A DNA stretch of 64,000 nt from Paramoeba atlantica. Lineage: Eukaryota; Discosea. Location: positions 1 to 64,000 of the forward strand of contig CDRNVI010000050.1 of the NCBI GenBank assembly GCA_977017575.1, in the 5' to 3' direction. Both the position numbers and the translations under genes were made by a program. A model generated the notes under the pieces. That model had not been told where the DNA came from. It was given only the letters and a program-made list of their open reading frames with translations, and did not search any database. Each line of letters starts with the position of its first letter. Position 1 is the first letter of the stretch. This document shows, piece after piece, positions 41,871 through 51,469 of the stretch.

Positions 41871-41957
41871 TCGCTAAACGTGGTGATTGTTCTTAGCGGA
41901 GAATACACTACTGCTGCTCTTCACGTTGAAAGCTATTTCATAGGCTATCTCCAACGA
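41871..41957. repeat. Degenerate hairpin repeat (H family)
   Basis: cgctaaacgtggtgattgtt … cacgttgaaagc resembles the left arm and centre of the F-element hairpin. It lies 80 bases upstream of LRR gene B2. Confidence 0.4.
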
Positions 41958-42038
41958 AAATCTAGTTGAATCAAACCAAAAACGTACCTTAATATCAAAG
42001 TTTCACCTTATCTTCTACAACCACGTCGTCAAGAAAAA

Positions 42039-42743
42039 ATGAACACAAGCATTCCGTTGAAGGCTGCAAAGGTGCGAGGGAACTTGCCGCCTCCAGAATA
42101 TCAACTTGCGCATCTCATTGAAAACGTGAACCGTTATCGGCCTTCATGGGGTACGGAGATTCCCGCTTGTAAATGGAATGGAGTCACATGCGATGAGGAA
42201 GGCCTTGTCACTGGAATCAAATGGTATCGATTCCGCCTTTCAGGTATTCTTCGGTGGGAATTTCTTCCTCATACTCTGGTTGCGCTCAATCTCAATAGCA
42301 ATAGACTCGAAGGCAAGGTGCCTTTTATGGAGCTGCCACCTAAACTTCTTCATCTCTACATGGATGGTAATTTTTTTCATAGTGAAGCTGACTTCACCGC
42401 GCTTCCAAATACAATAGCCTACATCGTCTTGAGTGACAACAATTTTTCCGGAGAGATCTGTCTCACCAAGTTGCCTCAAACCCTTTCTTTGCTTAACTTG
42501 ACAAAAAATCGATTCAGTGGGCCGTTGGATCTAACAAATCTTCCCTCCGCAATGAGTTTACTTTTTCTAAATAGCAATCGTTTTCGTGGTCATGTGAGCT
42601 TGAGTTCTCTCCCCAAAGGAATGAGTCATCTGGGCTTGGACGGTAACCCGTCTCTGTACATTAAAGACAGTGCATTCAAGGACGAAGCATTTGAAGTTCC
42701 GGAAGGAAATGTAATGGATCTTGTGAGGAAAGTAATTCCGTAA
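42039..42743 (+). CDS. Short LRR protein, group B (B2)
   Basis: 234 residues with the group B start MNTSIPLKAAKVRGNLPPPE, cap PSWGTEIPACKWNGVTC and six 23-residue repeats (LPHTL, LPPKL, LPNTI, LPQTL, LPSAM, LPKGM), then IKDSAFKDEAFEVP. It shares the upstream block (about 41985-42038) and about 170 bases of downstream flank with B1 and B3. No signal peptide is seen. Differences among B1-B4 concentrate on exposed positions of the early repeats, for example HLYMDGN against TLCMESN. Confidence 0.87.
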   Translation: MNTSIPLKAAKVRGNLPPPEYQLAHLIENVNRYRPSWGTEIPACKWNGVTCDEEGLVTGIKWYRFRLSGILRWEFLPHTLVALNLNSNRLEGKVPFMELPPKLLHLYMDGNFFHSEADFTALPNTIAYIVLSDNNFSGEICLTKLPQTLSLLNLTKNRFSGPLDLTNLPSAMSLLFLNSNRFRGHVSLSSLPKGMSHLGLDGNPSLYIKDSAFKDEAFEVPEGNVMDLVRKVIP

Positions 42744-42920
42744 TTTTGTCCATTAGCGTAGACTTTAACAATCATACTTGGACCTACAAACATCTCAGGA
42801 ACTAATTTTAAGTCTGTTCAAGGACTCATTTGGGCAAACTACGACTGGTAGTGGCCGAATGGTTGAAGTTGTGCACCTTTTTTAAACCGATGAGAATGCC
42901 ATCCGAGAAATACTACCCGT
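42744..42920 (+). terminator. Conserved group B downstream flank
   Basis: The 170 bases after the stop (containing aagtctgttcaaggactcat and ggctgaatggttgaagttgt / ggccgaatgg variants) are shared with the flanks of B1 and B3. Placement suggests a 3' untranslated region with end-processing signals. This is inferred from conservation only. Confidence 0.35.
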
Positions 42921-43187
42921 GATGAATACACACAAGGCCGTAGAGGAAGGAGGAGACGCAAGGTAAAACGGCAGAAGGCGGATATTTTGTAGATATTGAT
43001 ATGGCGGATTTTTTGTATTCAGCTATTTACAAAATAATATCGCTGCGCTGGTAACGTATGCTAGTAGTGTAGGCATGAGTGTCACCTAATAGTACCCATA
43101 GATAGTTCATCTCATTTCGTTCTACAAAAGAAATAAGAATGAATATAGAAAGTTTTAGCATTCGAAAGGTTTTTTTGCTACCTATTA

Positions 43188-43372
43188 CTGTCCTCCCCCC
43201 CTTTAAGCGCACCCGGTCAGCCCCCCCCCCCCCGTTTAAGCGCACATAGAGTTGAAGGAAAGAGCCCGGCGCCGCGAAGCGGCGCCAATTTTTTTTTATG
43301 TAGTGATTCAGACCCCCCCGTTTAAGCGTACTTTTCGCGGAAAACGAGGTGCGCTTAAACGGGGGGGGACAG
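43188..43372. mobile_element. TA-target MITE of 185 bp with palindromic core
   Basis: Inverted ends ctgtcc(t)cccccc(g)tttaagcgcac, each flanked by TA. A third copy of the tttaagcg motif lies inside. The centre carries ggcgccgcgaagcggcgcc, a near-perfect palindrome shared with other elements here that have different ends. Confidence 0.8.
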
Positions 43373-43616
43373 TATAAAGAAATTCTTGTCCCAAAAAAAA
43401 GATGAAAAGTAATCGCCCCAGAGAGTTTATGTCCGTAAAATTAGTATTTAGCATTCCCCCCACGAGCCTTCAGCACTGCCTTCATACGGGCAGGCATATT
43501 GTCCACCTGGACACGGCATGGTATGTTCGAGGGTGGTATGTTCGTCCATTTCATTTTTACCCTCTCCCACAACTCTCGGACTCCGCTTGGGGGATCATCG
43601 TGCGCTTCAAGTCGAT

Positions 43617-43740
43617 GGCTATGTAACCCAAGCTAAAGTCGACGAGGGAGATACTAAAGGCCCCTTTGGCAAACTACCACAAAACTGGAACGGTGTCTCC
43701 CGTTTTGTAAAGCATTCTGATGTGACAAAAGAATATTTAA
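43617..43740. repeat. Dispersed repeat related to 30667-30780
   Basis: ctatgtaacccaagctaaag … gacgaggga … caaaagaatatttaa corresponds base by base, with many changes, to one arm and the centre of the inverted repeat at 30667-30861 within the hAT-like element. It is probably a fragment of an older mobile element. Confidence 0.5.
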
Positions 43741-43750
43741 CGGGAAAAGA

Positions 43751-43818
43751 ATATTTAGCCTGGGTTCAAATTCCAATTTCGAATTCCAATATTTAGCCTG
43801 GGTTCAAATTCCAATTTT
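43751..43818. repeat. Two-copy direct repeat of 38 bases
   Basis: atatttagcctgggttcaaa followed by ttccaattt occurs twice in tandem. Confidence 0.8.
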
Positions 43819-43842
43819 GAATAATACACCGTTCCCCGGGTT

Positions 43843-44190
43843 AGTTACAGGGGGAAAAAAAGTTATGTCAACAAAAGTCGAGGCAACAAAAGTTGTGTCA
43901 ACAAAAGTCGTGTTAATGCGAAACGTGGGGAGGAACAAAAGTATGTTAAAAAATATAATTGCTCTTACTTTTGGTAAAATAGGTGCATATTCGCTCTTTT
44001 ACCTTGGAGCGAAGGTCACTTGACCATCGAGAGTGCGGTTTCAGGGGTATTACATGACGCTCTGGCACTGCTATCTCGCTGATGGAGGGGACAAAAGTTG
44101 TGGTAACATAAGTTGTGTCAAGAAAAGTCGTGTTAATCCCAGAAATTAACACGACTTTTCTTGACACAACATAATTTCCCCCCTGTAACT
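43843..44190. mobile_element. Inverted-repeat element with terminal perfect hairpin
   Basis: The ends are agttacaggggg…gttatgtca and the inverted tgacacaacataatttccccccctgtaact form. Near the right end, tgtgtcaagaaaagtcgtgt and its complement form an almost perfect hairpin with a few-base loop (44123-44168). The motif gt(t/c)aacaaaagt(c/t)g recurs five times. No ORF. Confidence 0.6.
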
Positions 44191-44257
44191 CAAACCAAAC
44201 GCATACATTACTATCAAAGTTTCACCTTATCTTCTACTATCACGTCGTCAAGAAAAA

Positions 44258-44962
44258 ATGAACACAAGCATTCCGTTGAAGGCTGCAAAGGTGCGAGGAA
44301 ACTTGCCGCCTCCAGAATATCAACTTGCGCAACTCATTGAAAACGTGAAACTTCATCGGCCGTCATGGATTATGGACACTCCTACTTGTAAATCGAGTGG
44401 AATCACATGCGATGAGGAAGGCCGTGTTACTGAAATTGAATGGCATCGATTCCACCTTTCAGGGATTCTTCGGTGGGAATTTCTTCCTCATACTCTGGTT
44501 GCGCTCAATCTCAATAGCAATAAACTCGAAGGTAAGGTGCCTTTTATGGAGCTGCCACCTAAACTTACTACTCTCTGCATGGAAAGCAATTTTTTTCATA
44601 CTGAAGCTGACTTCACTGCGCTTCCAAATACAATAGCCTATATCGTCTTGAATGACAACAATTTTTCAGGAGAGATCTGTCTCACCAAGTTACCTCAAAC
44701 TCTTTCTTTCCTTAACTTGGCAAGAAATCGATTCAGTGGGACGTTGGATCTAACTAACCTTCCTTCCGCAATGAATTCACTCTTTCTAAATAGCAATCGT
44801 TTTCGTGGTCATGTGAGCTTGAGTTCTCTTCCCAAAGGAATGAGTAAACTTGTTTTGAACGGTAACTCGGTTCTATACATTAAAGACAGTACTTTCAAGG
44901 AGGAAGCTTTTCGAATCCCTGGAGGAAATGTAATGGATCTTGTTAAGAACGTAATTCCTTAA
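44258..44962 (+). CDS. Short LRR protein, group B (B3)
   Basis: 234 residues, very like B2, with MNTSIPLKAAKVRGNLPPPE and six repeats. The cap differs: SWIMDTPTCKSSGITC, in which PAC has become PTC and the usual Trp after the first Cys is Ser. The third repeat reads TLCMESNFFHTEADF. The tail is IKDSTFKEEAFRIPGG. The upstream block and downstream flank are retained. The changed Trp in the otherwise invariant cap may mean relaxed constraint or a shifted specificity. Confidence 0.86.
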   Translation: MNTSIPLKAAKVRGNLPPPEYQLAQLIENVKLHRPSWIMDTPTCKSSGITCDEEGRVTEIEWHRFHLSGILRWEFLPHTLVALNLNSNKLEGKVPFMELPPKLTTLCMESNFFHTEADFTALPNTIAYIVLNDNNFSGEICLTKLPQTLSFLNLARNRFSGTLDLTNLPSAMNSLFLNSNRFRGHVSLSSLPKGMSKLVLNGNSVLYIKDSTFKEEAFRIPGGNVMDLVKNVIP

Positions 44963-45165
44963 TTGTGTCCATTGGCGTAGACTTTAACAATCATACTTGG
45001 ACCTACAAACGTCTCAGAAACTAATTTTAAGTCTGTTCAAGGACGCATCTGGGCGAAATACGACCGGTGGTGGCTGAATGGTTGAAATTGTGCACCTTTT
45101 TTAAACCGATGAGAATACCATCGGAGAAATACTACCAGTAATGAATATTTTGTAATTTGCAGCCG
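44963..45165 (+). terminator. Conserved group B downstream flank
   Basis: Same flank as after B1 and B2, including gcgtagactttaacaatcat and gaaatacgaccggtggtggc. It extends to the aatgaatattttgtaatttgca segment that also follows B1. Confidence 0.35.
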
Positions 45166-45442
45166 GTAACGGGTAAAATCATGATCAATCACTTTGATGG
45201 TGGGTTTTGTTGTGGGTATCTTGAAATCAACTGTGTCACACGTCTTCCGTTTAGTGAGGTTAAGCCCGCTGGTACGAGTTTTGTTGGATGTGGCAATGTT
45301 TTGTACGGAACTCGTCTTGTCTGCATCATTTTGATTTTCTTTGGAATTCGCTGATATTTAGTCACTTTTAGAATTTTTTTGCAAAGTGTGCAAACTTCGT
45401 TTAATCTGACCTAAATTTAGTAGTTTAAGTTTACACAACTTA

Positions 45443-45792
45443 AACCCTGTTCCGGGTTATTGTGCCTAGAGCTACTTATTGTGCAGGGGGGCACAATAAG
45501 TGGAAACGACGACTATTATTGTGCCCCCCCCTCCAAAATATGGCGCCGCTTCGCGGCGCCGCATTTTTTTGCGGGTTTTTTATTCCCATTTTCTCGAAAT
45601 TAACGGTGTTTGTTCAGCAACGCACTCGTTAAATAGAACTCATTCTGCACATGAACGTGTTTGTTCACAAAAAGGACACCGCGAAGCGGCGCCAATTTTT
45701 CTTTTACCCTTTTTTTGGTTTTTTCCAATATTTAGTTATTGTGCCTAGAGCCAGTTGTTGCGCAGGGGGGCACAATAACCCGGAACAGGGTT
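45443..45792. mobile_element. TA-target MITE of 350 bp
   Basis: Inverted ends start AACCCTGTTCCGGGTTATTG and are flanked by TA. The ends resemble those of the G family (AACCATGTTCCAGG). The body carries two copies of the palindrome: ggcgccgcttcgcggcgcc near 45542 and cgcgaagcggcgcc near 45681. gtgc-rich subterminal repeats (gcaggggggcacaata) occur twice. Confidence 0.75.
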
Positions 45793-46169
45793 TAAATGCA
45801 AACAAAATGCACAACTTAAACTTTGAAGTGTCCAATCGTGGCACCGATTGTCCCATAGTGGCCCCAGAAATGCACCGAAATTGCTGGGGGTCCAATGGTG
45901 CTTAATATTCCTACCCCCCCCTCTCCCTGACACCTACCCTGTCTTTGCTTGAGATCCAGACAATTTATCCCTCGAAAATCCCTTTTTGGTATGATTTTTT
46001 CATCAAAATAGCAAGCCCAACGCGCACACAAGACCCGAACAGACCAAAACGAGCACAAGATCAAAGATCGCGCCGCTTCGTGGCGCGAAAAAAAATTTGG
46101 TGCTTTTCTGCTAATTTTTTAAACCACTGTCCGGGTTAATATTCCTGGTAGTAATATTAAGAGGGTATA

Positions 46170-47042
46170 CTCCCTCTCTCATTAATTTTTATAAATAGAT
46201 TTCGAGTTATAAAAATTTAATTTATGCGGGATCATTAATTTTTATAAATCAGAAATTTATCGAACGCTATTTCTTAATTTTTTTCTAAACCAAAGAATTT
46301 TTTCCGTTATTCTACTTAAGATGGATTATTTTGTGAACGTGGATGGACGCGCTTCGAAGAAATTTCTTACAGAAAAGCGCAAATGGTTGATTTCTATGCT
46401 GGAGGCATAGAAGGCATGTAATATCACTTACTTTCTTAAAGAAATGTTTCTTTTATGCGTTTTTAGGTGTACCGTCACCCCCCCTCCCTTGACTTAGCCT
46501 GCCAAAAAGTCGAAAAAATAGGGAAAAGCGGATAAGTCGCCCAGCCGACTGCGGGCCTAATTTATCCGAAGGAGCGTCTTCGTTGCTCGGTCGCAATCCT
46601 ATGTCGTAATGCATATTGCACTGCCGGATCCCAGGAGTTCTTCTAGAACTCGCGTTTTCTTCCACGTAAACTCAACCAGGACAGGTGGGATCGGTCGGGA
46701 TCGTAAATCTCTAGTTTCAACCCTCTCAGCTTCAGATATTAGATTGATTCGTGAAAAAATGCTCATGTAGGGGAAAAGATAATCTTTTTGGGGGGGATTT
46801 TCTTTCTGAGATGAAGATACTGATTTTTGTAAAACGCGATTCACTGAAAAAATTCAGCATGGGGAAGCATGGTCGGGACCTACTCGCGGTCTTCCCTGGC
46901 ACTACCATCTTACAGATCGTACTAACGCCGACCTTTTTTTAGAATAGCGGTCATTTATACGGGATCATTAATTTTTATAATTATAATTATAACTCACTTT
47001 TTGTTATAATTTATAATTTATAAAAATTAATGAGAGGGAGAG
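46170..47042. mobile_element. Inner TA-target element of 873 bp
   Basis: Inverted ends ctccctctctcattaatttt / the complement of ctctccctctcattaatttt, flanked by TA (46168 and 47043). The interior carries more cattaatttttataa repeats and a fragment readable near 46855 as SMGKHGRDLLAVFPGTTILQ, homologous to a fragment in the Tc1-like element at 4890. There is no intact transposase. Confidence 0.65.
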
Positions 47043-47109
47043 TAGGAATATTACGAGGTATAGGAATGTTAAAAAATTAGCAAAAAAAGACCAAGTTTTT
47101 TTTCGCGCC

Positions 47110-47192
47110 GCTTCGAACCTGCGACCACCAGATTATGAACGGCAGGTCTTACCCACTGGACTACCTGGGTTCGAGTCCCGGGACCTACGTTT
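47110..47192 (-). other. tRNA-like sequence, possible SINE head
   Basis: Read on the minus strand it contains an A-box-like tagtccagtggg, then ttcataatctgg around a CAT anticodon-like triplet, and a B-box-like gcaggttcgaa. Stems do not pair well enough for a working tRNA. On the plus strand ctgggttcgagtcccgg forms a good T arm by itself. It looks like a chimera of tRNA parts, as in a SINE or tRNA pseudogene. Confidence 0.35.
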
Positions 47193-47413
47193 TTAAGCAC
47201 AGTGATTTGTGCCCAAATCGAGGATAGGGGCTGGACCCCCTTTTCTCACACTGCTGGATCCACCCTACCCCGGACACCTTAAAGAAGGGAGAAGCAGAGG
47301 TTGTAAACAACCCCCGCAATATTCCTATTACCCCCTCTTAATATTCCTACCAGGAATATTAACCCGGACAGTTATAAGGTTATAGTTAAGATTAGTATAT
47401 CTTTAATTAAACG

Positions 47414-47880
47414 GTGTTACAGGATAACATACCCCCCGGTATGTTATCGTGTTACAGGTATGTTATGCTGTTACAGGTATGTTAACTTTTATGCCATCAT
47501 TTTTTTTGAAGAATATGATTCACCAATTCAAAAAATTACTCCAATATATTTTACTCCACAATTTCAGGACAACTATGTCTTGGAAAATACTCCTGAATTG
47601 TCAATGTCTTCCTCCTCTTCTCCCTCCTCGTCTTCCTCTTCATCCTCCTCCGACGAAACAACCTCGCTTGGAATTTCTTCATGAATACCACTCAGTTCTT
47701 GCGTGCTCATGTTGACAAAAAAATTATCAGTATTACACATGTAAAAAAATCTCAAAAATAAAATTGACCCCTAAACTCCAAAATCCAGAGGGGGGTATGT
47801 TATCCACCCCTGTTCACGATAACATACCCCCCAGGTATGTTAACGTGTTACAGGTATGTTATCCCGGGCCCCCGTTTAGT
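47414..47880. repeat. gttacaggtatgttat repeat cluster
   Basis: gttacagg(t/a)(a)tgttat or its complement occurs at least six times, at 47414-47480 and 47797-47870, bordering a 320-base interior. The interior holds a short frame (47460-47684) with a long Ser run and no recognised domain. It is probably another decayed inverted-repeat element. Confidence 0.5.
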
Positions 47881-47994
47881 GTCATTTTCTCGACCGACAC
47901 TAATTAAAAATACACTAATTTTTACGAGCACTGTAGGTCGGTCTCTGCCTCGGAAACCGCGTGAGCTTGGCCACGAGAGTAAAGCAAGATATTA

Positions 47995-48078
47995 GCTTTA
48001 GCACTAAATTTAAGTCTGTTCAAGGACACATTTGGGCTAAATACGACCGGTGGTGGCTGAATGATTAAAGTTGTGCAA
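47995..48078 (+). repeat. Orphan group B downstream flank
   Basis: taagtctgttcaaggac, then acgaccggtggtggctgaat, matches the flank found after the B genes, but no LRR coding sequence precedes it. It runs directly into an F-element fragment at about 48081. Confidence 0.6.
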
Positions 48079-48080
48079 AA

Positions 48081-48425
48081 CAAAAATTCGGACCTAAAGG
48101 GTTTTTGTGTCGGAAGAATGGTGTGGTTGAAGTCGCATTATTTACCCATTACGTGCAATAGTCTTGTATTCATGCCTACGAGTGATTTCTCACACGCAAA
48201 TGTTGGATTTAGTGCTCTGAGCGTAAATCTACGCAAAAATGCCCCTATTTTTACCTAAAAATCGGCTATTTTTGGTTTAACGCCGTCCGGTTTCTTCGGC
48301 TTTCGTAACCAATTTTTCTTTTCTAGGCTCTTCGTTAAACGCGGAGGTAGTTTTCAACGCGAATCGCGCAGCATGAGTGACTTCTAAGTTGAAAACAACC
48401 ACCGCGTTTAACGAAGATCCTAAAA
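48081..48425 (+). mobile_element. Hairpin-ended element (F family), truncated copy 4
   Basis: Only the hairpin-bearing end is present: ttcggacctaaaggg … then the hairpin ggctcttcgttaaacgcgga … gtttaacgaagatcc (48325-48420). The other two thirds of the element are missing. Confidence 0.7.
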
Positions 48426-49208
48426 AAGAAATCGGTGGAATTAATCCAGTATTGCGCAAAAAATATTTTTTTTCGCCCAATTTTTTAACACTTTTCCAAT
48501 TTTTATTTTCGTCTCGTAAAAGCGTTAGACGTCGTTTCTTAGCATATTTATGTTCATTTTTGTCTTACAAGCGCTCCTTCCGCATGACTTAGGAAAATTT
48601 TACTCCGGTTTGCGCAGGATGCCCGGATATTTCTTGTGTTAAGAGCATTGGCATGAGCAAAGTTGGCTCCTGGGATGCAGGTCAGTGCATTTTATGGCTC
48701 AGGGGCCCAAACTAATAGCTCAAACCGTGAAATGTGAGCGAGGACATTCACAAACCACATACGTTATCCAGGGGGGGGGAGCGATGGGTATTTTTTTTAT
48801 ATCCAGTGCGTACTTGTCGAGCGCCGGAGTCTCCTTTTCTCTCCCGTAGATATCGACTCACCCCCCACACAAGCTATCCTAGGCCTCATTGGGTATTCAC
48901 ACTCAATGAAAAGAACGAATATAGCCGAAGAGTGCGGGTTAATACCAGCACGGTGAAAGGGGCAAATTCTATGCTTAAAAAGAGATTAACTTCTGAGGGG
49001 GGAGTCTGGGAAGAAATGAGGACTCTCGAGAGGCACGCCTCCGTGCTATGGCCGAAAAGTACAACGACAGACTAATAAAGTATCAAAAATGCCCCCGAAA
49101 AAGAATATTTGAGGACATAAAATACTTCTGTTCTGAGATATTTTCGTGTTAGAAAATTTATGGCATCGAAAATTTTAAAATACACATTTTTTTCGAAAGT
49201 GTGCAATA

Positions 49209-50216
49209 TTGGGTTCTGACCAAGAAATCATTATCATTCTTGAAGTTTATTGTTATGCGGCCATCACCGCATGTTCCGAAACCTTGCTCGGGGGGATGGG
49301 AGCCATGGGAACGACGCCGTTCGTAAATAAACTTTTTACGGCGGACTTTCTGGGCACCATCCCCTTCGAAGACAAAGCGGAGGACATGCAGGCCAAAGCA
49401 GTCAAGGCCTTACAAGGCCAGTCCCCCGGCACCCCCTCCAGGGAGCAGCGACGCGCTTATGGGGCGGCTGCTCTGGACAAGGCACCGTCGGCCACGCATC
49501 TGGTCTGCATGCGCCAGATCCAGAACATCCACTCGACCAAGTGGATGAATGCGTGGCCGAACAGGCCGGAGTACTACATGCGGGATCCCGAATGGGGGAC
49601 CGTCGCTAGGCTCCGGTACATGGTGGCCCCCACCTCCGAACCTGAAATCCAATGTGTGTGCGGCGCGGCCCTCAAAAATGAGGAGTTCTGCGTCCACGCC
49701 ATGGATTGCAAGAAGGTTCGGGGGAAGACACAAGCCTCTCGCCACAAGGGGGTTAAGGAAACTTTCCGCAACCTACTAATCCAGTACGGATTCTCCCCAG
49801 ACCTAGTCGAACCTAGATTCGATAACGGTCAGGGACCGGACATCTGCCTCCTTTTGGGGCGGAAACTAGTCCTAGTGGACGTGACGGTGGTAAACCCACT
49901 GGCCCCGTCCTACGTCGATAAGGGGGCAGCTGAGCCCTCCTTCACCGTGAGGCAGGCTGAGCGCCTCAAAAGGCGCACTCACGAGGAAATGGCGGGGGCC
50001 GGGGAGATGGATTTCTTCCCTTTAGCCTTCATCACGTACAGTGTCCCCGGGCCCGAGACCCTCTAGTTTCTAAATTTGGTCGCTCGGAAGGCCACCGGCG
50101 AGAAGAATGGTTGCCTCAGCCATTTTATCATGGCAATCGGGGTATCCATCCAAAAGGGGAACGCCCAGATAGCGCATGTCGCGGTACAAAACTGGTACCG
50201 TAGGGGCGTGCGCTAA
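49209..50216 (+). pseudogene. Non-LTR retrotransposon C-terminus with restriction-like endonuclease
   Basis: A 5'-truncated frame with no convincing start. It contains a Cys/His cluster, CVCGAALKNEEFCVHAMDC followed by RHKG, then the endonuclease signature GPDICLLLGRKLVLVDVTVV, matching the PD-(D/E)-type domain after the reverse transcriptase in R2/CRE-like elements. An in-frame TAG at 50064-50066 interrupts it, yet the same frame runs on (…RKATGEKNGCLSHFI… to NWYRRGVR) to a stop at 50214. A short A-rich stretch follows at 50233. High GC and clean codon use set it apart from its surroundings. The reverse transcriptase part itself is missing. Confidence 0.7.
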
Positions 50217-50332
50217 TGGGTTCGGGGGATGACAAAAAAAATATTGTTATCATTATTAATGGCAGGGACAGTAGTGTCTTCAGTAAAGGGGGCGTACGTC
50301 TATTGTTCGCAATCATCTATTGTTCGCAAACT

Positions 50333-51469
50333 AATAAAATCATCTATTGTTGGCAATCGGTTATTGTTGACATTTAATTAATTTTGATTTTTTTGATTCA
50401 TTGCCATGTATGGCGGATAAAATCCTGGAGTCTGCTAAGGTCAAAATTTCCACTTTTTTCGAAACTTTTCGAAAATTTCCTCTTTTTCGAAGATACGTAT
50501 ACATGTATGTATCCTCGTGTATGTGAGGGGGGGGCGACGGTAGTGTAAGTGATTGCGGTGGTTGTAAAACTACCGCTCTACCCTCGATTATTAAAAAAAA
50601 GGTGAACAAAAACAGTGAAAATATAAAGAGGAACACAGTAATATAATAGAAGAAAAAAATATAAAAGGGGGCTCCGGTGGTCCAAAACTTAAAAAAAATT
50701 GAAAAAAATTGGGGGTCCAGGGGGGTCATGGTCGAGCAAATTTTTTCGAAAAAATTAGTTTTCGAAAACAAACCGCAGAAAGGGTAGCCGGGGTCTTGGC
50801 GCGCATTTTCCACCCCCTTACCCGGGGGTGATCCCCCCGCGTATCCGCAGGACGGGTCCGCCAAGTTCGGATTTTTTCGGAAAAAAAAAATTGAAAAAAA
50901 TTTCAACTTGGCGAAAAAAATGGCAAAAAAAATATTTTTCCAAAATCGTTTCCCCTATTGTATTTTGATAGTTTGGGACCTACACTAGCTTTCTCCGCAG
51001 TTGTTTTCGCAAGGTATCCCTTCTTCTAACCGTGCTGCGCCCCTCAAAATGACCCATTTTTGACTAAAAAAGGTGAAAAAGTATTTTTCGGACCTAAAGG
51101 GGCATTTTAGTGTCGAAAGAATGGTATGTTTGGAGTCGCATTCTCTACCCAATACGTTTGGTAGGCTTCCATTCATGCCTACGAGTGATTTCCCACGCGC
51201 AAATGTCGGATTTAGTGCTCGGAGAGCAAAAATACGCGAAAATCACCCCATTTTTACCCGAAATTCGGCTATTTTTGGCTATAATCTTTCCGTTTTCCAG
51301 GCTAAATTATCTTTTTTAGGCTCTTCGTTAAACTCGGTGGTAGTTTTCAACGCGAAGCGCGCAGCATGAGTGACTTCTAAGTTAAAAACAACCACCGCGT
51401 TTAACGAAGAGCCTAAAAAATAAACGTAGCGTAAGTTACCTTGATGGCCAACAATAGATGATTTTATTG
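50333..51469. mobile_element. Composite around F copy 3 bounded by inverted aataaaatcatctattgttg
   Basis: aataaaatcatctattgttg at 50333 and its complement ending near 51469 enclose F copy 3. catctattgttggcaatcgg recurs at 50340 and 51510 in the same direction. The F element may have landed in, or been carried by, this repeat. Confidence 0.5.
50552..51420 (+). mobile_element. Hairpin-ended element (F family), copy 3
   Basis: Intact-looking copy: start attgcggtggttgtaaaact, the cacagtaatataatagaag segment that provides the empty site for the MITE at 37046, the GC-rich centre, and the terminal hairpin at 51318-51414. About 870 bases. Short frames inside are conserved only as DNA. Confidence 0.75.

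Larger units (their letters stand above)
46126..47372. mobile_element. Nested inverted-repeat element cluster
   Basis: Outer inverted ends are actgtccgggttaatattcc and its complement. Inside, a second element occupies 46170-47042, and a tRNA-like sequence interrupts the cgcgccgcttcg palindrome at 47113. The half palindrome plus its A-rich flank (gctaattttttaa / ttaaaaaattagc) occurs inverted at 46069-46121 and 47068-47113. It is therefore a multi-layer stack of TA-target elements. Confidence 0.6.
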
